Part shown: positions 18,993 to 28,925 of the stretch, in pieces
How the letters are laid out: each line of letters starts with the position of its first letter
Position numbering within the stretch: position 1 is the stretch's first letter
Translations under genes and position numbers: made by a program
Assembly: GCA_905182435.1 (NCBI GenBank)
Contig: CAJJBN010000015.1
Span: 1-39,479 of the forward strand
Length of the DNA: 39,479 nucleotides
Reading direction: 5' to 3'
From: Opitutaceae bacterium BACL24 MAG-120322-bin51
GTDB taxonomy: Bacteria > Verrucomicrobiota > Verrucomicrobiia > Opitutales > Coraliomargaritaceae
The notes under the pieces: model-generated
Database searches by the model: none
The model's input: the letters and a program-made list of their open reading frames with translations, nothing else
Told to the model about the DNA's origin: nothing

Positions 18993-19967
18993 TTGAAGCG
19001 CACGAATACAGGCATCGCACTCCAAGGCAACCAGGCAGGCCCAACAATCTCCTGCCCGTTTCAGCCTGCACAAATACTCAGCTGGAACGACTCACACAGT
19101 GAGTTTTCTGGCAGACTGGTATCAATCAAAGATGGCCTTGATTACCTCCGCCTGCAACTCCGCATTGATAGCCCACTATCGATCAACATCGACTTTACTG
19201 AGCAGCGCTTAGTCCTCGGATACGTGAACTCAGGCTGGGCGAAAGCAGAGGCAATCGACGGCAACGTCGAAAAACTCGAGCCAGGGCAATGGTTTCGCTT
19301 TTCTAATTCTGCATTATGCCTTGACCGCACCAGCGCAGAAACCGCCCACATTGATTTGATTCTCTGCTCACAGGAGCTCACTCGCTTGCTTCTGGATATT
19401 GGCACAGATGCCGAGCGACTCGCAGACTTCGAACAGTTCGCCAATGGATCCGTAGCGGTGCCTTTCAACAGCGGACAGATGAATAGCCACGCATTTGAAG
19501 CCTCTAGGCAGATCGCAAACTCATCGATCGATGGACTGCGCCACCGCCTGCAACTCGAATCGAATGTGCTGTCATGGATCGCCGAAATCTTGAGCCAATC
19601 AAAAAACAGCGATCCAATCAACCGCACCCTGAATGCCAATGACCGCGATGCGATTAGTAGGATTATCGAGGAGATGCGTAATGATCCGGGTCGCGAATAT
19701 TCAATCCATGACCTTTGTAAGCTCAGCTGCCTGAACGAGCATAAATTAAAATTGGCGTTCAAAAGCACCCTCGGTAAAACCGCCTTTACTTTTTTACGTG
19801 AAGTTCGAATGAATCATGCCGCCGAATTATTAAAGAATGATCGCCTCAGCGTGATTCAAGTGGCCAACGAGGTGGGATATTCAAACGCCAGCCATTTCGC
19901 CAGAGCTTTCAAAGACCGACACGGCTTGCTACCAAAAGCGTACCAATGCCTGCAAAGGCTATCATAA
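18993..19967 (+). CDS. AraC-family transcriptional regulator
   Basis: A 324-residue regulator. The C-terminal 100 residues hold two helix-turn-helix motifs: YSIHDLCKLSCLNEHKLKLA with FKSTLGKTAFTFLREVRMNH, and LSVIQVANEVGYSNASHFAR with AFKDRHGLLPKAYQ. The N-terminal 200 residues would sense a ligand. Its arrangement resembles PchR/siderophore-type AraC regulators, but that is inferred mostly from the nearby iron genes. The only in-frame start before the domain is TTG at 18993; the frame is closed by a stop at 18954-18956 and no ATG/GTG lies between. No Shine-Dalgarno is seen. It is the regulator nearest to the ferric ABC transporter, with convergent orientation. Confidence 0.87.
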   Translation: MKRTNTGIALQGNQAGPTISCPFQPAQILSWNDSHSEFSGRLVSIKDGLDYLRLQLRIDSPLSINIDFTEQRLVLGYVNSGWAKAEAIDGNVEKLEPGQWFRFSNSALCLDRTSAETAHIDLILCSQELTRLLLDIGTDAERLADFEQFANGSVAVPFNSGQMNSHAFEASRQIANSSIDGLRHRLQLESNVLSWIAEILSQSKNSDPINRTLNANDRDAISRIIEEMRNDPGREYSIHDLCKLSCLNEHKLKLAFKSTLGKTAFTFLREVRMNHAAELLKNDRLSVIQVANEVGYSNASHFARAFKDRHGLLPKAYQCLQRLS

Positions 19968-20064
19968 GTGCAGCAAACGGTCGAAATGCCGCGAGCGCCT
20001 ACGCGGTTGAGCTGAATCAGCACTCGGTCGATTCAATTAAACAACATCCGACATGCGCATCGAG

Positions 20065-20785
20065 TTAACGGCCTCGTATCAGCAAACTGCAATACATGTC
20101 ACAGGGATGATCGACCACGTCCTTTACCAGTCCTAGCTGCACCAGCACCCCTTTGCGCATGATCGCTATACGATCAGCAAAATGACGCGCATCGGCAGGA
20201 TCATGTGTGACTAAAACCCCGGTGATTTTTTTCTGCTGCAGGACCGCACGCACCTGTTCACGCAAATCCGCAGTGAGCGCTACGTCTAGGTTACTATAAG
20301 GCTCATCAAGTAAAATCATATCGGGCTTGGCGGCCAATGCCCGAGCCAGTGCGACACGCTGTCGTTCGCCGCCAGACAACTCATGCGGATAACGTCCCGA
20401 CTTCCCGTCCAGTTGCACCAACTTCAGATACTCGTACAGCGCGATCCTGGAGTTCACCTTTGGGCACCTGCCCCATCGCATACCCTAGGTTCTGAGCAAC
20501 CGACATATGCGGGAAGAGTGCACCTCCTTGAAATACGAGCCCGATTCGGCGTTCTTCTGGAACCACCCAAGCTTTGTCGCTAGACAAACATCCACGATTC
20601 GTACGAATCAAGCCACGATCCGGGATTTCTAAGCCTGCGATCATGCGCAGCAAAGTGGTCTTTCCGCTGCCACTTTCACCGACTAAGGATAACAGTTCCC
20701 CTGCAGCCACACGAAAAGAGACATCATGCACCGCAGGCACGTTGTTCCCTGAAAAAGATTTTGAAATATTTTGTACTTCTAACAT
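20065..20785 (-). CDS. Ferric ABC transporter ATPase, FbpC/FutC-like (frame break)
   Basis: ATP-binding subunit that powers iron import. The N-terminal part (20785 to about 20450) holds MLEVQNISKSFSG, Walker A GESGSGKTTLLRMIAG and the Q-loop VFQGGALFPHMSV. The C-terminal part (about 20480-20065) holds the signature LSGGERQRVALARALA, Walker B MILLDEPYSNLD and the H-loop VLVTHDPADARHFADRIAI. The two parts overlap in different frames at about 20440-20470, so one indel separates them. It ends soon after the ATPase core. It lacks the long C-terminal regulatory domain of classical FbpC, or has a shortened one. It overlaps the end of the permease gene (20779-20785). Confidence 0.85.
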
Positions 20786-22420
20786 GATTGGCTGGCCTCT
20801 TTATCAACCCAGCGTTCAATCACAAGCAAGCCCCAAACCCCAAGCGCAATAATCAATAAAGAAGGTAGCGCACAGTCATAAATGTAGCCCTCTTTGGCAA
20901 AGCCAAATGCAAAGGTCGCTAGAGTCTCAAAGTCACTCGGACGTAGGACTAAAGTAAGCGGCAGTTCCTTCATGATATCGATGAAAACCAAAGTGGCACA
21001 GGCCAAAACATTCACCCGCAACAATGGCCAGTGTATGCGAATCAAGCTTTGCCAGTTCCCTTGCCCAAGCGTGCGAGACGCTTCATGTAAGGTTGAACAA
21101 ACACCCTGCATACTGGCATTCAATGGCTGATAAGCGACAGTCATAAAGCGCACCATGTATGCAAAACTGATGGCGAACAAACTACCACTCAGAACCAGCG
21201 ATATCGAGAAGTCGGATAATAACTGGTCCATGCCGCCTAACAAGACCATCACCCCAACAGCAGTCACCACACTCGGAATCGCATAACCAAGTGTTGAAGC
21301 CCGCACCAATTTGCAAACTCGTGAATCACTATGAACTCGGACACTAAATGCTAAGAAAAAGGCAATTAAACTGAGCAAAAGCGCAGTGATGGAAGCCAAA
21401 GTCAGGCTAGTGAGTGCTTGTTTAAAAAAAACTGCAAAATTAAAGTCCTCGGTGGCAACGACAGCCCAATAGCCTAAACGTAATACTGGGAATACAAATC
21501 CAATCATCACCGGCAGCGCACAACAAAGTACCACGCCCCAAGCACCTCGCCATTGCAGCCGAACGCGTCGATGCGGAAAGTTGGCCTGCGCGCCTTCAAC
21601 ATATCGCAGGCGTTTCCGTTGCCAGACCTCGATGGCTAATATCGCAAATACGATCACCACTACAATCACCGCTAAACGCAGGCCCGAGGCGCGATCTCCG
21701 AGTCCAAACCAAGTGCGGAAAATACCTTCAGTCAATGTCGGCACTCCAAATAAATTTACCGCGCCGTATTCATTCACCACCTCCATGACAATCAGGCTCA
21801 GACCGGCAATCAAAGCCGGTCGCGCCATGGGCAAGGCAATCCGTCTGAAAATCGAGCTCAGGCCGTTTCCCAAGCATTCGACCTGCCTCAAAATAAACCC
21901 CCTGCTGCTTGGAGAAAGCAGAGCGTAAACCCAAATACAAATAAGGATAAAGCACTGAGCTTAGCAATAGGATCAGCATACCATACCGCACCAAGCGCTC
22001 GACCCACTGCGAGGCATCAAATCCCCACACCTGACGAACTTTAATAATTAGCGGGATCGACCATTCTAATACATCAAAATAAGTAAATGCGGACGCAAAA
22101 GTCGGCACTGCCAGCGGCATGACCAATGCCCACTTCCAAAAACGTCGCGTAGGAAACTCGTACGTGGCCACAAACCATGCCGTCGGCAGCGCAAAGAGAA
22201 TACTGACCAGACTCACGCCTAACACGAGAATCATGGTATTCAGCAGATAGCCAGGCAGCACCGTGCTCACCAAATGCTGCCATTCTTCGGTGGGCTGAAA
22301 AACTCCTATAAAAACTGCGATCAGCGGGGCGAGTAACAACAGCGCGCACAACACCACCAAACCCGACCACAGATCGATTCGCTGCCCTCTCCTACTTTCG
22401 GACCGTACAGTTACTCCCAT
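20779..22420 (-). CDS. Ferric ABC transporter permease, FbpB/FutB-like (frame break)
   Basis: A fused two-domain permease (about 545 residues when rejoined) with some 12 transmembrane helices and two BPD_transp_1 domains. The N-terminal part (22420-21891) includes DLWSGLVVLCALLLLAPLIA, the EAGRMLG loop start and YLYLGLRSAFSKQQGVYFEA. The C-terminal part (about 21891-20779) resumes with GLSSIFRRIALPMARPALIA, then EVVNEYGAVNLFGVPTLTEG and the second EAA-like loop EASRTLGQGNWQSLIRIHWP with LLRVNVLACATLVFIDIMKE. The frame changes near 21880-21895, between RMLG and GLSS, where the two halves join exactly as in family members. It overlaps both neighbouring genes by a few bases, as in one operon. 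Confidence 0.87.
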
Positions 22421-23422
22421 CCGGCCTGATTGAAACAGCGTATTGCATCTGCATTCAGCTCGCCCAATAAAGCCAAGCTGATTGGATCGGCCTTAAACGT
22501 CCCCCACTGCTGTAGTAGCGGCGACCATTCAATACCCGACACGACCGGGTATTCATAGGTAGCGCCGGTGAAGGCGGACTGCGCTTCATCCGTCGCTAAA
22601 TACTCTAGGAATCTCTGTGCTGCTTCGACTTGATCACTCCCGGCAACCACCCCAGCACCACTGACATTCACATGGGTGCCGCGTGCCGCTTGATTCGGGA
22701 AGAAAACCTTCAACTGTGCGGCGACAGCACGGTCTTTCTGATTATCTGAATTTGCCAACAGCCCAAGGTAATAGGTATTGACGATTGCTACATCCGCTAA
22801 GCCAGCAGCGACCGCACGCATTTGATCACGATCACTTCCTTGCGGTGGACGCGCCATATTTTTACGGACAGCCTTCGCCCACTGCAACGCTTGCTGCTTG
22901 CCGTTGGCGTCGATCAGCGAAGATAGCAAAGATTGATTATATACATTTGCAGAAGAGCGCACCAGCAGCCGCCCACGCCATTCAGCAGTCGCCAAGGTCT
23001 TCATAAGTACTCAGTTCATCCTCACTGACACGGTCCGGCGCATAAACAAGCACGCGTGCACGCTGTGTAAAACCAAACCAATAGCCCTCAGGGTCGCGCA
23101 GGTTGGCAGGCACGCGCTGCTCCAAGAATGGTGACTGTATAGGCTGCAACACACCTGCCTCGCGCGCCTGATGTAAACGTCCCGCATCTGAGGTAATCAG
23201 AATATCTGCGGGTGTCTTGTCCCCCTCGGCCTTTAAGCGCTCGAGCAAAGCACCCGCTTTACTTTTAACCACTTCAACCTCAATGCCAGTTTGCTCAGTG
23301 AACTTATCAAACAGCAATACATCACTCTCATAATGTCGGTAACTGTAAATCGTCAGTGTATCTGCCAGCGATGCTGAGCAGAATAAAAATAGACTGAGAG
23401 TGTAAAGGAAGAGCGCTTTCAT
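22411..23422 (-). CDS. Ferric iron-binding protein, FbpA/FutA/IdiA-like (frame break)
   Basis: Periplasmic ferric-iron-binding protein of the fused ABC transporter. The N-terminal part (23422 to about 23000) has a signal peptide (LFLYTLSLFLFCSASLA) and TLTIYSYRHYESDVLLFDKF, with KAGALLERLKAEGDKTPADI. The C-terminal part (about 23000-22411) has AEWRGRLLVRSSANVYNQSL, GLADVAIVNTYYLGLLAN and the end FNQAGWE. The tyrosines in the YRHY, YNQSL and NTYYLG segments are the ones that bind iron in this family. The frame breaks at about 22985-23004, between LSTYEDL and ATAEWRGR. These join as in the family motif LSTYEDLAD.KWKGR. First gene of the ferric ABC operon. Confidence 0.88.
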
Positions 23423-23650
23423 GGTGATAGAAAAGAATTAGGTCATGGGCATAGCCCACTGTACGAAAATAACAAGACTAACAAATAATCACTCAAAAGA
23501 CTACCCCATTCAGGAGTAAAATAACCCCATAGCGAGAGATAAATTAAGCCACTGACCGCCTAAATCAGCTAGTTTTGCTCCGCGCTCGGGTAGAAAATGG
23601 ACCAGTTGTATGATAACATCCGTTACAAAATATCTAACTGATAGGCTTGC

Positions 23651-23684
23651 CTCATAGCAAATCAAACTATGAGATTCTGTCTCA
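23651..23684. promoter_or_regulatory. Nested palindromes before the TonB operon
   Basis: CTCATAG (23651-23657) and CTATGAG (23667-23673) are inverted copies. The second overlaps TGAGATTCTGTCTCA (23670-23684), whose TGAGA and TCTCA arms flank five bases. The 15-base TGA...TCA frame is the length of a Fur box (TGATAATNATTATCA), with G instead of T at the fourth position, but the centre does not match well. It lies 19 bases before the DUF3450 start and in the divergent region shared with the ferric ABC operon. A Fur-like or other iron-responsive operator is possible. Confidence 0.45.
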
Positions 23685-23702
23685 ACTGCAAAAAAGCCCG
23701 CC

Positions 23703-24473
23703 ATGGACATCCACAAACACATCTATATCAACAGCTTTGCCATTCTCAGCCTCGCGATTTCGGCATCTGGATCGGTCGCCCTCGAATCCACCCGCACTGT
23801 GGTGAAAGAGTGGGTTGCTACAGAAAAAGCGTGCTCCAGTGAAGCCATCCTATGGCAAGAAACTCAAATCCTGCTGAATGACCTCACCCAAGTCACCCAC
23901 GCGGAGATCGCGACACTCAATCAATCCCTAGAGAAAATTGAGGCGACGACGACTCGTGCCGAGGCCGTACGTATTGAGCTAGTCACCGAACAACAAACAC
24001 TACAGACCGCCCGCCAGCAGATCTCAAAATTTCTCATCGCAATTGAGCCAAAGTTAACCGATTTAAGGCCGGCACTGCCCGGACCGCTTAGCACTAAACT
24101 CACCAGCCTGTTTCAACGTATTCCAAATGATTCCAGCAACACAACGCTCGGGATCGCCGAGCGCATGCAAACTATCGTTGGCATTTTAAACACAATTAAC
24201 AAATTTGACCGCGCCATTACCGTGCACGAGGAAATTCGTACGCTTGGCGACGGCAGTCAGGGCGAAGTCGAAAGCGTCTACGTGGGGCTAGGCGTCGCCT
24301 ACTACCGCACACGTTCCGGCGACGACGCCGGCTATGGCCAACCGCACATCAGCGGTTGGCAATGGAACTCTCAACCCGAACTCTCCACCGCAATTGCCGA
24401 AGTCATTGCGATCGCCAACAATAGCACACAAGAAGCCCGTTTCATCGCACTTCCGGTCGAGCTGCAAAATTAG
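23703..24473 (+). CDS. DUF3450 periplasmic protein of a TonB2-type system
   Basis: A 256-residue exported protein. It has an N-terminal signal (INSFAILSLAISASGSVALE), then a long coiled coil (about residues 35-115, with QETQILLNDLTQVTHAEIAT), then the conserved DUF3450 end: ILNTINKFDRAITVHEEIRT, EVESVYVGLGVAYYRT, and GWQWNSQPELSTAI. DUF3450 genes regularly precede TtpC-ExbB-ExbD-TonB sets, as here. Its action is unknown; the association suggests it helps the energy-transfer complex span the periplasm. First gene of an operon reaching at least to the TPR gene, with a six-base gap to the next. Confidence 0.85.
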   Translation: MDIHKHIYINSFAILSLAISASGSVALESTRTVVKEWVATEKACSSEAILWQETQILLNDLTQVTHAEIATLNQSLEKIEATTTRAEAVRIELVTEQQTLQTARQQISKFLIAIEPKLTDLRPALPGPLSTKLTSLFQRIPNDSSNTTLGIAERMQTIVGILNTINKFDRAITVHEEIRTLGDGSQGEVESVYVGLGVAYYRTRSGDDAGYGQPHISGWQWNSQPELSTAIAEVIAIANNSTQEARFIALPVELQN

Positions 24474-24478
24474 TCCCT

Positions 24479-25861
24479 GTGATCTCTTTAAAATCCATAC
24501 TCTTTCTCGGCTTTAGCTCGCTCGCCCTTGCGACTGCATCCTTCGGCCAAGATCTCGCCAGCCTACAGGCAACTCAGCAGTCCAAACTCGATGATGCCGT
24601 GCGCCGTCTGACTGCACAGCGCCTGCAAATCAATGAGCAACAGATCCCATTGGCTCGCAACCTGCGCAAGCTCGAAGTAGAAGGCAAAAAACTGCGTGAG
24701 GCACTCACGAAGCACGTCGAGCAGACGACAGCCGCAGCCTCGGCTCTAGAAACACTTCGCAACAACGTCGAAGCACTTCGCCAAGAGTACAACTACATCA
24801 CCAGCTCCCTGCTTAGTGAATACAATAGCAGCTACGAAAGTAATCTGTCAGTCGGCGAACTGGCCAATTACGGCGAAGACATTCGAGCGCTCAACCTGCT
24901 ACTCGAAAATCCGGATGCCACTCGTAGTGATCGTCTTGAATCCTCGCTAAGCCTGATCAACGACTCAGTCGATCGCATTAATGAGCTGCTCGGCGGCAAG
25001 CGTTACGCGGGACAGGCACTCAACTCCGAAGGTCGTTTAACCAATGGGCAATTCCTACAACTCGGGCCACTGCTTTATTTTAGCGGCGATGAATCAGGAA
25101 TCATCGAGGAAACCAAAGCACTGCAGGCTCGTATTCATGTAATTAATACAGAGTCATCCACTCAAATCGCCGCGATCTCTGAAAGCGGCAAGGGCAAACT
25201 GCCAATGGACCTCAGCCTAGGCAATGCACTGGCGCTACAAAGCACCAAAGACAGCCTGCTGGTACACTTACAAAAAGGCGGCATCTGGGCCTATCCAATC
25301 ATCCTATTTGCATTGGTAGCAACCATAGTCGCGCTATTTAAATTCGTGCAGATTATGACAATCCGCCAACCCGCACCGAATACGATCTACGACATTGCCA
25401 AGTTACTGCGTGCAGATAAACAAACTGAGGCCTTGCAATTGGCCCAAGCTCAACCGCTTCCCGCCCGTGAAATGTTGGTACAGGCAGTCGAGCATAGCGA
25501 TGAGTCGATTGAACTAGTCGAAGAAGCCATGTATGAGTCGATGCTCAATACACAGCCAAAACTGGAGCGTTATTTAAATATTATCGCAGTCACTGCATCG
25601 GTCGCCCCACTGCTCGGACTACTCGGCACGGTGACGGGTATCATCAAGACTTTCAACCTGATGCGCGTGTTTGGCGCGGGCGACCCGAAACCACTTATCT
25701 CCGGAATTTCTGAAGCACTCATTACCACCGAACTGGGCCTAGTATTGGCCATCCCCGCACTGATCATCCATGCCCTACTCGCGCGCAAGGTGTCTGGCGT
25801 CATGGCCCATATAGAAAAGCTCTCGGTCGCACTGCTCAATACCCTGTCTCGAAATAAATAA
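24479..25861 (+). CDS. TtpC-like MotA/TolQ/ExbB-domain protein
   Basis: A 460-residue protein with a signal peptide (MISLKSILFLGFSSLALA), a periplasmic coiled-coil domain (residues about 25-250), then a MotA/TolQ/ExbB proton-channel domain. The channel domain has TM helices near 268-288 (GGIWAYPIILFALVATIVAL), 370-395 ([20 protein letters not shown]) and 415-440. The extra N-terminal domain is the mark of TtpC, the fourth component of Vibrio-type TonB2 systems. The start codon is GTG (24479), five bases after the preceding stop codon. It precedes a normal short ExbB, as in TonB2 operons. Intact. Confidence 0.87.
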   Translation: MISLKSILFLGFSSLALATASFGQDLASLQATQQSKLDDAVRRLTAQRLQINEQQIPLARNLRKLEVEGKKLREALTKHVEQTTAAASALETLRNNVEALRQEYNYITSSLLSEYNSSYESNLSVGELANYGEDIRALNLLLENPDATRSDRLESSLSLINDSVDRINELLGGKRYAGQALNSEGRLTNGQFLQLGPLLYFSGDESGIIEETKALQARIHVINTESSTQIAAISESGKGKLPMDLSLGNALALQSTKDSLLVHLQKGGIWAYPIILFALVATIVALFKFVQIMTIRQPAPNTIYDIAKLLRADKQTEALQLAQAQPLPAREMLVQAVEHSDESIELVEEAMYESMLNTQPKLERYLNIIAVTASVAPLLGLLGTVTGIIKTFNLMRVFGAGDPKPLISGISEALITTELGLVLAIPALIIHALLARKVSGVMAHIEKLSVALLNTLSRNK

Positions 25862-25873
25862 GCCCCGCTCACA

Positions 25874-26472
25874 GTGCTCAACAACCCTCACAGCCTTTAT
25901 CTGGAAGCCCTACGCGTTTGGACCGCAGGGGGTTGGCTGATGCTACCATTATTAGGGTTAGCAGTCTTCATGTATTACACTGCGCTGGATCTTTACTTAC
26001 GCCTAAGGATGCACTTTTTACTACGCAGTCAGGTATATCAACTCTCGGACGAGGCACTTAAATCTGCGCTCTCAGATAAATTAACTACTGATTAAAACGC
26101 TTACTGCTGCCCGAGGCGAAATCGACACTTGAAGTGAGGCGTCACTTTAAACAGGTACGTCAGGAATATCTCCCCGTCATCAATCGCCGCATTCGCTTCC
26201 TCGCTATCATTATTACCGCAGGACCTCTCGTCGGGCTGCTGGGCACAGTTACTGGCATGCTGGTCACTTTTAGCGGCATGGTCGGCGCGCAAGGCACTAA
26301 ATTCGACAATATGATTGAAGGTATCTCGGAAGCCTTAATTACCACTCAGACCGGCCTACTGATCTCAATTCCAGCATTGGTCGTGCTGTCCTTCATTATC
26401 CAGCGCCGCAACCAACTCGAACGCTGTATTGCGCGTCTCGAATATTACAACGTGACCCTCGCCTCCAAATGA
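25874..26472 (+). CDS. exbB: ExbB biopolymer transport protein (frame break)
   Basis: Short ExbB/TolQ-type proton-channel subunit (about 199 residues rejoined). The N-terminal part (25874-26092; GTG start) has the first TM helix [20 protein letters not shown]. The C-terminal part (about 26095-26472) has [20 protein letters not shown] and [20 protein letters not shown] with [17 protein letters not shown]. The N-terminal frame hits TAA at 26093-26095 inside a run TTAAAA. Reading on in the second frame gives [19 protein letters not shown], a natural ExbB continuation. An indel in the A-run explains the break. Works with ExbD and TonB to energise outer-membrane receptors. Confidence 0.85.
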
Positions 26473-26877
26473 AATCACGCCGACTCATATTTTCACAATC
26501 GCAAAAAGCCGATGAAATCAATGTCTCCCCACTCATTGATATTGTCTTCATCCTGCTCATTTTCTTCATCGTCACCACCGTTTTTGTCGAAGAGACAGGC
26601 GTGGATGTGCAACGCCCGGAAGCCGCCTCAGCCAACGACCTGGAGAAAAACTCGATTTTAATCGCAATCACAGACGATGGCCAAAATCGTTTACGGCGGC
26701 AACGAAATCGGCAGCAACGGTGTGCGTGGCATTGTAAAGCGACTGCTCCTGCGCGAACCAGACATGCCGGTCATCATTCAAGCCGACAAAGCCGCATCTG
26801 TGGATCTGTACACCAAAGTACACGATGAAGCGGCCCTCGCGGGTGCAACCAGTATCCATTTGGCTACCACCCGCTAA
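26469..26877 (+). CDS. exbD: ExbD biopolymer transport protein (frame break)
   Basis: ExbD/TolR subunit (about 135 residues rejoined). The N-terminal part (26469 to about 26680) has [20 protein letters not shown], with the essential channel aspartate in PLIDIVF, and the family step [17 protein letters not shown]. The C-terminal part (about 26680-26877) has [38 protein letters not shown] and [18 protein letters not shown], the periplasmic domain that contacts TonB. The break is at about 26675-26690, next to CCAAAA. The start overlaps the exbB stop (ATGA), and the stop overlaps the tonB start (TAATG). Confidence 0.86.
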
Positions 26878-27548
26878 TGGAACAGGCACTGCCAGTCGAG
26901 CACAGCAACGCCCGCGCGCCGCTCGCGCTGCTCGGGGCACTGGTCATGTCGCTGCTGGTTTTCCTGGCGATTCCGGTCACTCAGCACTTCGGGAATCCGC
27001 CTAGCGAGATGATTGAATTTCGAGAAACACTGACGATCACTCCTCCGGCACCCACGCTGCTGCCTCCCACCCCCGAGCAAGTTCAGCCGAGCGAACCAGA
27101 GCCGAAGCCCGAATTTAAACAACAATTACAAGATTTCAGCCTCAATCAGTTGGAGTTGTCCCTTCAGCCAAGCATCAGTGGCGCATTGAAAATCGGTATT
27201 GCGAGCGCAGGCTTTGCGACCGAGGTCGATGCCCTCAGCGAGATTCAAAAGCTTTTCACCTTTGCAGATCTACAAAGTGCCCCGCGTATTATTAACCGCC
27301 CAAGCATCGTCTACCCGCGCGAGCTGATACGCCGCGGTATTCGTGAGGGACAGGTACTCGTCAAAATCGAGATCGACATCAAAGGGCGCGCTCGGGTACT
27401 GAAAATCGTATCTGCCACCGACCCGCGCCTCATCTCAGCGGCAAAAGAAGTTATTCGTAAAGCTCGCTTCACGCCGCCCAAAGTGGCTGGTGTACGCACA
27501 GAAAGGTACACGGCGAATGGCCCATCCTACTGCGCGCACCCTAATTAA
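26877..27548 (+). CDS. tonB: TonB energy transducer (C-terminal frame slip)
   Basis: A 223-residue TonB. It has an inner-membrane anchor (about 14-37, PLALLGALVMSLLVFLAIPV), a proline-rich spacer (PPAPTLLPPTPEQVQPSEPE) shorter than in E. coli, and a C-terminal receptor-contact domain: IINRPSIVYPRELIRRGIRE, GQVLVKIEIDIKGRARVLKI, and KEVIRKARFTPPKVAGV. The annotated frame ends oddly (TANGPSYCAHPN). The next frame over the same bases reads VHGEWPILLRAP and stops at 27544, which is the usual TonB ending. A one-base error near 27500-27510 is therefore likely. Shares the TAATG junction with exbD. Confidence 0.88.
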   Translation: MEQALPVEHSNARAPLALLGALVMSLLVFLAIPVTQHFGNPPSEMIEFRETLTITPPAPTLLPPTPEQVQPSEPEPKPEFKQQLQDFSLNQLELSLQPSISGALKIGIASAGFATEVDALSEIQKLFTFADLQSAPRIINRPSIVYPRELIRRGIREGQVLVKIEIDIKGRARVLKIVSATDPRLISAAKEVIRKARFTPPKVAGVRTERYTANGPSYCAHPN

Positions 27549-27568
27549 ATTTTGCATCTATTTTTGTC

Positions 27569-28925
27569 ATGACTCGACACACCCTTCTTTTCTTACTCCT
27601 GCTCTCTGGTGTTGCTCACGCATCGCCAAGCTTCGACTTGGTCGACACCAACCCCGAATAGTGCCGAGTTCAAACAACGCTTCTACGGCAGCTTTGGTAT
27701 TAACTCCGCGATCGAACCCAGTCCTCACGCAAGCTGACCGGCCCCTGTATGAGTCGATTGCGCCCTACCTGCAAGGAAAGGCCCGAGAAAGGCTATCGAG
27801 TTAGCCAAACAGGGCATCACTCAAAACAGTAATGCCGCGTTCGACTATCTGGTCGGCAGCCTTTACTATATGCAGGGCAACTACAGTGACGCGGCCGCTT
27901 ACCTAAATGCCGCGCGCAAAAAGTTCCCTGATTTCCGTCGCGCACACCGCAATCTTGCACTGATTTACATCCAACAAGATCGCTACGAAACCGCAATCAA
28001 GCATCTACTACGCGTGATCGAGCTAGGCGGGGGGGACGGTCAAAGCTACAGTATGCTCGGCTATGCGTACCTCACCCAGGAAAAATACCAATCCGCCCTC
28101 AGCGCCTACCAACTCGCACGCATGTTCCTGCCCGACAGCATGGATGTGCGCCGCGGTGAAGCACAATGCCTACTCATGACTCAACAATTCGGTGCGGCCA
28201 TCGCACTCTTCGACGAACTCATCAGCGAGCACCCAAACGAACAAGACTACTGGCTATTTCAAGCCAATGGCTACCTCTCGCAGAACCAAGTGCAAGACGC
28301 GATCGCTAATCTGGAAATTGCCCATACCATTGCGCCTCCAAGTGCATCCAGCCTCAGCCTGCTCGGTGATCTGTATCTCAACCAGGAGATGCATGCACTC
28401 GCGCTGAACAACTATCAAGCGGCCCTCAAGCAAGACCCAACGACGCGCCCCGAACAGGCACTCAAGCCCCTGCGCCGCCTCATGCAAACCGGCTTATTTG
28501 ATGCTGCCCGCACCTATCTGAAACTAATCGACAGCAATCTACAGACTGCACTGAGCCCCACTCAAGCGACTGAAAAAGCCGTCATTTCCGCCCAACTAAC
28601 AATTGAAAGCGGCGACCTCGAACAAGGTCTAGATCAATTACAATCGTTACTCAATGAACACCCGCTCAACGGTGCTGCACTGCTGTTGATGGCAGACGTA
28701 CAGCTTGAGCGTGAAGCCTATGAGGAAGCCACTTTTTACTTCGAACGTGCCACCTCAGTGGCAGAGGTACAGATCGACGCTCTAGTGGGCCTCGCCCGCA
28801 CCGCGGTCGCGCAGTCCAAGTTCCAATCTGCACTCAAGCACTTGCAAAAAAGCCAACGCATCAAGCAGCGCCCCGACATCGCGCAATTTATGGCTAGCAT
28901 CGAAAAAGTAATCGCAGCGCAATAG
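27569..28925 (+). CDS. TPR-repeat periplasmic protein (frame breaks near start)
   Basis: Tetratricopeptide protein closing the TonB2-type operon. A start at 27569 gives a signal peptide (MTRHTLLFLLLLSGVAHAS), but that frame stops at about 27660. The sequence continues in another frame (VLTQADRPLYESIAPYLQGK, about 27720-27780), then in a third (from about 27790, with AIELAKQGITQNSNAAFDYL). From 27870 on, 351 residues are unbroken and hold at least eight TPR helix pairs, such as AAAYLNAARKKFPDFRRAHR and ALIYIQQDRYETAIKHLLRV. TPR proteins of this type are regular members of DUF3450/TonB operons; the partner is unknown. The breaks cluster in 130 bases and look like sequence error. Confidence 0.8.

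Noticed and set aside
26075..26140. Programmed frameshift in exbB
   Set aside because: There is no known frameshifting in ExbB, no stimulatory structure is seen, and many unrelated genes in the window have similar breaks.
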